Assembly: GCA_043782425.1 (NCBI GenBank) | Contig: JAYWAM010000098.1 | Span: 1-17,325, forward strand | Length of the DNA stretch: 17,325 nucleotides | Source: JAYWAM01 sp043782425 | GTDB taxonomy: Bacteria > Pseudomonadota > Gammaproteobacteria > Burkholderiales > Usitatibacteraceae | Reading direction: 5' to 3' | Part shown: one piece after another, positions 12,445-17,325 of the stretch | Numbering within the stretch: the stretch's first letter is position 1 | Layout: every line of letters begins with the position of its first letter | The notes under the pieces: model-generated | Seen by the model: only the letters and a program-made list of their open reading frames with translations | Database searches by the model: none | What the model was told of the DNA's origin: nothing | Position numbers and translations under genes: made by a program

Positions 12445-13971
12445 TTGGATCGCGATGAATACGAAGGATTGATTCGCCGCCTGGAGGCCGAGGCGGAAAA
12501 CCAGCCTGCTGCCTTTCGCGCCAAGGTCATGCTCATCAGCAGCGCGGCGTATGTGGTGTTGTTCGCGATTTTACTCGCGGCGCTATTGTTGCTCTACTTC
12601 GGCTTCAACTGGGCCTACGCCAAGCAGCGCGTCAGGGATTTGATCTACCTTGGCTTGTTTGCATTGGCCATGCTGCCGGTGTTCTTCGTGGTGTTGCGCT
12701 TTTTTTTCATGCGCGTCACCCCGCCCGCAGGGCGCGCCCTCGCGCGCCAGGAAGCACCGCAGCTTTTCAAAGTGCTCGACAAGCTGCGTAAGCGTTTGAA
12801 AGGCCCGCCGATACACCGCGTGCTGATCGACCGTGAATTTAACGCGGCGATTTCGCAAGTGCCGCGCTGGGGCCTGTTCGGCGGTCACACCAACTATCTG
12901 ATACTCGGGCTGCCTTACCTGCTGGGCGTGACCGCAAAAGAAATGCTCGCGACCGTGGCGCACGAATATGGGCATTTATGCGGCAATCACGGCAAAATCG
13001 GCGCGTGGGTCTATCGCCAGCGACGCACCTTCGGCGCGCTGCGTGAGCAGATCGACGGCGGCGTGGAAAATAGCTGGGTGTATGTCGGCATGGCGGCAGC
13101 CATTGATCGTTTCGCACCCTACTACAACGCCTATACTTTCGTGCTGTCGCGTCAGGATGAATTCGAGGCAGATCTTACCGCTACTGAAATGGCAGGCGCC
13201 GATCACAACGCCAGCAGCCTGATACGCGGTGAGTTGCTGGCGCGCTGGATGCAAGAGGAATTCTGGCCAAAATTCTACAAACAGGCGGACACCAGCGCAA
13301 AGCCGGTGTTCAAACCGTTTACCGCAATGCGCACCGCGTTTGGCGCAAGCTATGACCACTGGGCCACGCCCGAACGGCTGACCGCTGCGTGGCTGGAAAA
13401 ATCCGATCTGCACGATACCCATCCCTGCCTGCGCGAGCGCGTTCAGGCCACCGGCGAAAACGCGACCTTGCCGCGTCGCGTTAAAGTCACGGCTGCTGAG
13501 GCCTTGCTCGGCCCCACCGCTAAGCGCCTCGCCGAAGAATTCGATAAGGCGTGGTGGAAAGAAGAAAAGAATCGTTGGAGTTCGAGGCATCATTATGTGA
13601 TTCGTTCGCGCCAGCGCTTGCAGGAGCTGTCAGTGCTGTCTCTGGATGCGCTGCCATTGCACGATCTACAGGAGTTGGCGCTGTTAAAAGCCGAATTCGA
13701 ATCGGCGCAGGCAAGCAAACCTGTTCTGGAACACTTGCTGGGCCAGCCTGGCGGGCCGTTTCCCAAGCCCGCGTACTTTTACGGCCGCATCCTGCTCGAT
13801 GAAGGGAATGAAGCAGGGCTGGATCACCTGGCGGACGCGGCCCGATTCGATAAAAACCTTATCGACGAGGTCGCGCGCATCGGCTATTACTACATGCTCG
13901 AAAAGGGCGATGACGAAGCGGCGCAAGCCTGGTGGGGCAATATGATGCGCACCAAGGGCGGTGAAGAATGA
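12445..13971 (+). CDS. Membrane-anchored M48-family metallopeptidase
   Basis: 508 residues. Two N-terminal membrane segments (about 28-52 and 65-90), then an M48 (Ste24/HtpX) catalytic domain: zinc motif HEYGH (H173, E174, H177) and third ligand E239 in RQDEFEADLTATEMAG. The last third (from ~390) is helical and TPR/Sel1-like in style (LDHLADAARFDKNLIDEVARIGYYYMLEKGDDEAAQAWW), perhaps for substrate contacts. HtpX-type enzymes work in membrane-protein quality control; the particular role here is unknown. Start: TTG 12445 with GGAGG at 12434-12438; no ATG precedes it in frame except one at 12385, which would include the terminator. Very few bases separate the terminator from the ribosome site, so its promoter is unclear. 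Confidence 0.85.
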   Translation: MDRDEYEGLIRRLEAEAENQPAAFRAKVMLISSAAYVVLFAILLAALLLLYFGFNWAYAKQRVRDLIYLGLFALAMLPVFFVVLRFFFMRVTPPAGRALARQEAPQLFKVLDKLRKRLKGPPIHRVLIDREFNAAISQVPRWGLFGGHTNYLILGLPYLLGVTAKEMLATVAHEYGHLCGNHGKIGAWVYRQRRTFGALREQIDGGVENSWVYVGMAAAIDRFAPYYNAYTFVLSRQDEFEADLTATEMAGADHNASSLIRGELLARWMQEEFWPKFYKQADTSAKPVFKPFTAMRTAFGASYDHWATPERLTAAWLEKSDLHDTHPCLRERVQATGENATLPRRVKVTAAEALLGPTAKRLAEEFDKAWWKEEKNRWSSRHHYVIRSRQRLQELSVLSLDALPLHDLQELALLKAEFESAQASKPVLEHLLGQPGGPFPKPAYFYGRILLDEGNEAGLDHLADAARFDKNLIDEVARIGYYYMLEKGDDEAAQAWWGNMMRTKGGEE

Positions 13972-14149
13972 GTTGACCACTTGTCCGCACTGGCAGTGTG
14001 CGATTTTCTATTGCAGCGTCTTTATGGTGCGCGCCTTAACAAATGTTCTGTTGCGGTGCAGCATATGCTCTTTTGTTTGATACCCCATAAGAGTAGTCTG
14101 CTTTGTAATTTCCTATCTAATTCATACACTAAGGACTGGCTCCAAAGGT

Positions 14150-14165
14150 TGGCATTTTTTTTGCA
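14150..14165 (+). promoter_or_regulatory. Sigma-54 (-24/-12) promoter upstream of the kinase operon
   Basis: TGGCATTTTTTTTGCA carries the -24 TGGCA and the -12 TTGCA with exactly the required 12-nt step between the first G of GG and the G of GC (14151 and 14163). The only departures from TGGCACG-N4-TTGCA are the two bases after TGGCA. Expected start about 14176. Sigma-54 promoters need an enhancer-binding activator; no activator site was recognised in 13972-14149, which otherwise contains no believable gene. Confidence 0.7.
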
Positions 14166-14175
14166 TTACAGCACG

Positions 14176-14254
14176 ATATAGCATCATAGACTGATGCGAG
14201 GACAACGGCGTCCCTTTCCGTGAAGATGCGCACGGATATGGAAGCCGTTTTTTT
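14176..14254 (+). ncRNA. Predicted 79-nt structured RNA or terminating leader
   Basis: From the predicted sigma-54 start the transcript would fold as follows. Hairpin 1 is GCATCA-TAGAC-TGATGC (14181-14197, perfect). Hairpin 2 is GGAC-AACGGC-GTCC (14200-14213). Hairpin 3 is a terminator with TCCGTG / CACGGA (14217-14222 and 14231-14236) inside an outer pairing AACGGC (14204-14209) with GCCGTT (14244-14249), then T7 (14248-14254). The loop of hairpin 2 is precisely the outer 5' arm of the terminator, so the two are alternatives, or form a pseudoknot. It may be a small RNA or an attenuator/riboswitch-type leader of the kinase gene, whose ATG is 69 nt further on. It matches no RNA family I know; not the c-di-GMP GEMM type. 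Three GGA motifs (14200, 14234, 14240) could attract CsrA/RsmA. Confidence 0.5.
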
Positions 14255-14322
14255 CGCACCACTTTTTTGGCTTGGTCTAAAGAGCACAAATCCAACGATT
14301 ATGCGACATCGTGAGGGTAAGA

Positions 14323-16383
14323 ATGAATTCAGAAAAGAAGCGCTCGTATTCCAGTAAGTACCGCGAGATTTTATTTGCAGTGGCGTTTTTTTTGGTATTT
14401 GACCTGGCGGTATTGGTTTTAAATTTCTACATTTCCTTTCAGATTTCCCAGGATGCCTTGGCAATTAATCTGGCCGGTCGGCAACGCATGCTGTCACAGC
14501 GCATGACCAAGGCGTTGTTGACCGCAGAAAGTGACACGCAGCGAGGTCTGTCCGGCGCCGAGGCATTCAAAGAGTTGAAGCTAACCAATGACCTTTTCGA
14601 CACTACGTTAGACGGTTTTAAGAGCGGAAAAATTGTTAGCGGCGGGGACGGAAAACAGGTATTTTTGGAGGCAGTGACCTCCAATGAGGGCCGCGAGATT
14701 CTTGAGAAGGCCACAAAAATCTGGACACCCTATCAGCAATTGCTGACGCCGCTAATTTCACCCAGCGTGCAGAAACCTGAAGAGCTCAACTCCGCAGTCG
14801 CCTATGCGCGCGAAAACAATTTGCAGCTTCTAGCCCTGATGAATAGCCTTACCACGAACCTGGAGCAAACGGCCAACGCTAAGGCCGATATGTTGCGCAA
14901 AGTTCAGACGGGCGGAATTTTCCTGGCTTTGTTGAATTTCGCTTTTATTTTATTCAAGTTCATCCGCAAGCTGCGCGAATATGATCGCAAGGCGGAGGAT
15001 GCGCAAAAGGAAACAGCGGAAATTCTCGGCACCGTCAAGGAAGGGTTGTTTCTACTTGATGCGGATTTCCGCATCGGGTCGCAGTACTCGGCGTCGTTGT
15101 CGGATATTCTGGGTCGCCCCATCCAGCCTGGTGAAGATTTCCGCGCGTTGCTGAGCCAAATGGTCGCGGCGCCGACGTTTAGCGCAGCATGCGATTTCAT
15201 CGGACTTCTGTTTGGTGATCGTGTGAAGGAGTCGTTGGTAAAAACCTTGAATCCGTTGATTGCGGTTGAAGTCGCTATGACGCTTGCAAGCGGCGCAGTG
15301 GCGCGCCGTTTCCTCACCATACAGTTCAACCGGGTGATGGAAGACGGCGCGGTTTCACACCTTTTGGTTACAGTTTCCGATGTTACCTCGCAAGTGACGC
15401 TGGAGCGCGCACTCGCCGAAGCAAAGAAGAAAGCCAAGATTGAAGTCGAGATCATGCTCGACCTGTTGAAACTGAACCCCGTAGTTCTCAACCAATTTCT
15501 CGCAAGCAGCGAACGCGCGTTGTTGGACGTTAACGACCATCTTAGAAATGCCGGCAGCGCTCTCGACTATAGAGACACGCTGGATGCGATTTTCCGGCGT
15601 ATCCATGCGCTTAAAGGAGAATCCGCCACGTTGGGGCTTGAGGTTTTTGAGACGCTAGCGCAAGAGTTTGAGGTTCACCTAAGCAGTCTACGGCAAAAGA
15701 GCACAGTCTCTGGTGAGGATCTGTTGGGCTTGCCGCTGCCGCTGGAGGAGTTTTTGCAACGCATCGCCCTGGTGCGCCAGATGACCACGCGGCTTGCGGC
15801 ATATCACGACGCACTACCTGAGACTGCTGATGATGGCTTTGCCGAAAACCTGGAAAAGCTGGCATTGCGCGTAGCCGGCGATCAGGGCAAAGAAGTGCGT
15901 GTAGTCTCAGATCTTGGCCTGCTCCCGTCACTGCCGCGTGGCGCGCGCAATGTATTAAAAGACATTGCGGTGCAATTGTTGCGTAACGCTATTGCGCATG
16001 GCATAGAGCCGGCCAGCGAACGCGAGACCCGCGCCAAGTCGGCGATGGGAAACATCTATGTCGCATTGAAGCCTTTTGCCGAAGGAGAGTACGAGTTTGT
16101 GCTGCGCGACGATGGCCGTGGGTTGGCGCCGCAGCGTATTCGCGCGGCCCTGCTGCGTTCCGGACGCTACAGTGAGGCGCACCTAAGCGAGCTTGATGAT
16201 CGCCAGGTGGTGATGAAAATATTTGAGCCTGGAGTCTCCACATCCGAGCAGGTGGGACGTGATGCCGGGCATGGGGTGGGGATGGATGTGGTGAAGCAAA
16301 AAGTCCAAGAACTCGGCGCCAGGCTACGCATTGCGTCGCGTGAAGATGTTTTTACGCAATTCAGTATTAGCTTTGCGGTGTGA
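14323..16383 (+). CDS. CheA-like membrane sensor kinase (PilJ-type sensor, PAS-like, HPt, HATPase)
   Basis: 686 residues. TM1 (~15-40) is followed by a periplasmic PilJ/NIT-like sensor with the signature NLAGRQRMLSQRMTKALL (49-66), TM2 (~196-215), a coiled linker, a PAS-like region (~233-355: GTVKEGLFLLDADFRI ... LLVTVSDVTSQ), a coiled coil, an HPt domain with phospho-acceptor H428 (RRIHALKGESATLG), a helical region (470-500), and a CheA-type ATPase with the N box LLRNAIAHGIEPASER (N555), G1 DDGRG (596-600) and G2 AGHGVGMDVV. There is no CheW-like domain and no receiver, so it does not look built for a normal chemoreceptor array but senses by itself. It should phosphorylate H428 and pass the phosphate to the CheY-like protein encoded 16 nt downstream. 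ATG 14323 has GAGGG at 14313. Confidence 0.88.
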   Translation: MNSEKKRSYSSKYREILFAVAFFLVFDLAVLVLNFYISFQISQDALAINLAGRQRMLSQRMTKALLTAESDTQRGLSGAEAFKELKLTNDLFDTTLDGFKSGKIVSGGDGKQVFLEAVTSNEGREILEKATKIWTPYQQLLTPLISPSVQKPEELNSAVAYARENNLQLLALMNSLTTNLEQTANAKADMLRKVQTGGIFLALLNFAFILFKFIRKLREYDRKAEDAQKETAEILGTVKEGLFLLDADFRIGSQYSASLSDILGRPIQPGEDFRALLSQMVAAPTFSAACDFIGLLFGDRVKESLVKTLNPLIAVEVAMTLASGAVARRFLTIQFNRVMEDGAVSHLLVTVSDVTSQVTLERALAEAKKKAKIEVEIMLDLLKLNPVVLNQFLASSERALLDVNDHLRNAGSALDYRDTLDAIFRRIHALKGESATLGLEVFETLAQEFEVHLSSLRQKSTVSGEDLLGLPLPLEEFLQRIALVRQMTTRLAAYHDALPETADDGFAENLEKLALRVAGDQGKEVRVVSDLGLLPSLPRGARNVLKDIAVQLLRNAIAHGIEPASERETRAKSAMGNIYVALKPFAEGEYEFVLRDDGRGLAPQRIRAALLRSGRYSEAHLSELDDRQVVMKIFEPGVSTSEQVGRDAGHGVGMDVVKQKVQELGARLRIASREDVFTQFSISFAV

Positions 16384-16399
16384 AGTATAGGGAGAATTT

Positions 16400-16765
16400 G
16401 TGAGACTGCTCATTGTCGACGACTCCAATATCATCCGTTCGCGTATTGCACGTGTCGCCAGTCACCCGCGTCTGCGTGGCATCGATATTGTCGGCTTAGC
16501 CAAGAACGGCGCTGAAGCGGTTGATATCTGTATTCGGCAGTCGCCTACGGTTGTCACCATGGATTTGACCATGCCCGAAATGGATGGTATTTCGTGCGTG
16601 GAAAAACTGGTGGAACACGACGCCAATCTGAATATCCTGGTGGTGTCTGCTCTTAGTGATAAAGCGACAGCCATAGCCGCGCTCAAAATGGGAGCGAAGG
16701 GTTTTTTGCAAAAGCCTTTTTCGGACGAACAATTGGTTGACGCGCTTCTTGAAGTTTCCATGTAG
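16400..16765 (+). CDS. Single-domain CheY-like response regulator
   Basis: 121 residues, one receiver domain only: acidic pair D7-D8 (LLIVDDSNIIRSRI), phospho-acceptor D55 (VTMDLTMPEMDG), switch Ser S83 (ILVVSALSDKATA) and K105 (GFLQKPF). No output domain is present, so it acts by binding a partner, as CheY does at the motor, or as a phosphate shuttle. GTG start with GGGAGAA at 16390. It sits between the HPt kinase and the CheX-like phosphatase, 12 nt before the latter, which defines its likely donor and its off switch. The MDLTMPEMDGI motif resembles the CheY/CheB type of receiver. Confidence 0.92.
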   Translation: MRLLIVDDSNIIRSRIARVASHPRLRGIDIVGLAKNGAEAVDICIRQSPTVVTMDLTMPEMDGISCVEKLVEHDANLNILVVSALSDKATAIAALKMGAKGFLQKPFSDEQLVDALLEVSM

Positions 16766-16777
16766 AAAAATATATAA

Positions 16778-17233
16778 ATGGACATCAGCAAAGAGGATCT
16801 GAAAGTCTTCATCGATTCGGTCACGCATTATTTTTCCCATCTGACGCGCGAGCCTGCCGACATTCGCGCCTCCTATCTGGCCGATGCCGATTTGCCGCGC
16901 CTTGACTATACCGGCCTCATCACGTTGTCCGGGCGATTTCGCGGGTGTGTATATTTTTCAGCGCCGCGACGCCTCATCCGCGAGCTGCTGCTGCAAATGC
17001 ACGAGCCGGATGTGTGCGAAGAGAATCTGCTTGATGCGGTGGGGGAGGTGGCCAACACCATTGCCGGTAACGCGCGTGGCCATTTTGGCGCCGCACTGGA
17101 AATTTCCGTTCCGGTCACCATGCGCGCATCGGAAGCGATCAAATCCGCCGTACGCGCGCGACCCTTTGCCATCATATTCACCTGGAGCGGGCACCAGGCC
17201 GCAGGAGTAGTGGAGTTGGTAGTGACGGATTAG
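16778..17233 (+). CDS. CheX-like CheY-P phosphatase
   Basis: 151 residues of the CheC/CheX/FliY superfamily, CheX type. The catalytic ExxN motif is E90-VA-N93 within LLDAVGEVANTIAGNARGHFG, preceded by a beta strand CVYFSAPRRLIRELL and followed by IFTWSGHQAAGVVELVV. CheX proteins are dimeric phosphatases that remove phosphate from CheY-P, so this gene should reset the receiver encoded just upstream. Some CheX-fold proteins without phosphatase activity are localisation factors; the intact ExxN argues for activity. The start is ATG 16778 with little Shine-Dalgarno, consistent with translation coupled to the receiver gene 12 nt before. Confidence 0.85.
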   Translation: MDISKEDLKVFIDSVTHYFSHLTREPADIRASYLADADLPRLDYTGLITLSGRFRGCVYFSAPRRLIRELLLQMHEPDVCEENLLDAVGEVANTIAGNARGHFGAALEISVPVTMRASEAIKSAVRARPFAIIFTWSGHQAAGVVELVVTD

Positions 17234-17249
17234 CGAAATAATCGGCCCC

Positions 17250-17325
17250 ATGCCGCAAATCGCGCCGAAGAAACACGCGGTGGCTCCGTTGTGGCAAAGT
17301 GGAATGCGGCGCTGCGGAAGACCGA
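17250..17325 (+). CDS. Possible start of the next gene (partial)
   Basis: ATG 17250 opens a frame (MPQIAPKKHAVAPLWQSG...) that runs to the window edge without a stop, 16 nt after the CheX-like gene. It has no clear ribosome site and is too short to identify; it may be the next gene of the operon or chance. Confidence 0.3.
   Translation, partial: MPQIAPKKHAVAPLWQSGMRRCGRP

Noticed and set aside
13981..14181. 66-codon frame in the gap before the kinase
   Set aside because: No ribosome site, unremarkable composition, and it runs through the sigma-54 promoter.
14176..14322. c-di-GMP (GEMM) riboswitch in the kinase leader
   Set aside because: The conserved GCAAA / GACGCAAAGCC elements of GEMM are absent; the folding differs.
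1..17325. CRISPR arrays, tRNA or rRNA genes, intact insertion sequences
   Set aside because: No regularly spaced repeats, cloverleaf-like or rRNA segments, and no transposase-like proteins were found on either strand.

Overview
The window reads as chromosomal DNA of a betaproteobacterium, probably of the Nitrosomonadales / Gallionellaceae type. This is inferred from moderately high GC, the nadE-PII gene pair, the PolB-like exonuclease, the style of the proteins and the many short intergenic palindromes; no taxonomic search was possible. It is gene-dense and mostly housekeeping, with one accessory island and one signalling operon.

Left part (1-6544). The tail of an unidentified gene is followed by cysM (cysteine synthase B), then a long inverted repeat. 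Next is a three-gene envelope operon with the order of E. coli ydbH-ynbE-ydbL: an AsmA-like YdbH-family protein, a 66-residue lipoprotein and a DUF1318 protein. Dispersed GTAGGGTGGG-type palindromes separate it from a PilZ (c-di-GMP receptor) gene on the minus strand. Divergent from pilZ are a PolB-like 3'-5' exonuclease and, 2 nt after its stop, a 387-residue conserved-looking protein of unknown function.

Middle (6545-10136), the accessory stretch: a lipoprotein preceded by a 16-codon mini-ORF and followed in the same frame by a gene remnant, a Phd/YefM-RelE toxin-antitoxin pair with a possible frameshift at the end of the antitoxin, two opposed copies of the GTAGGGTGG repeat, a FemAB/GNAT-like acyltransferase on the minus strand, and a 117-bp nested palindrome (MITE-like) abutting the nadE promoter.

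Right part (10137-17325). Glutamine-dependent NAD synthetase (nadE), a PII protein (glnB/glnK) and a 45-residue membrane protein form a nitrogen/NAD operon closed by a clear intrinsic terminator. An M48 membrane metallopeptidase follows. After a 351-bp gap comes a compact chemosensory-like phosphorelay of three genes: a CheA-like kinase (two TM segments, PilJ-type sensor, PAS-like region, HPt, ATPase, no CheW domain), a single-domain CheY-like receiver and a CheX-like phosphatase.

The most interesting signal is in that gap. A near-consensus sigma-54 promoter (14150-14165) should start a roughly 79-nt RNA with a perfect 5' hairpin, a second hairpin whose loop is exactly the 5' arm of an intrinsic terminator, and a U7 tract, all before the kinase. 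It could be a sigma-54-dependent small RNA or a terminating leader (attenuator/riboswitch-like) controlling the phosphorelay. This is inferred from sequence only.
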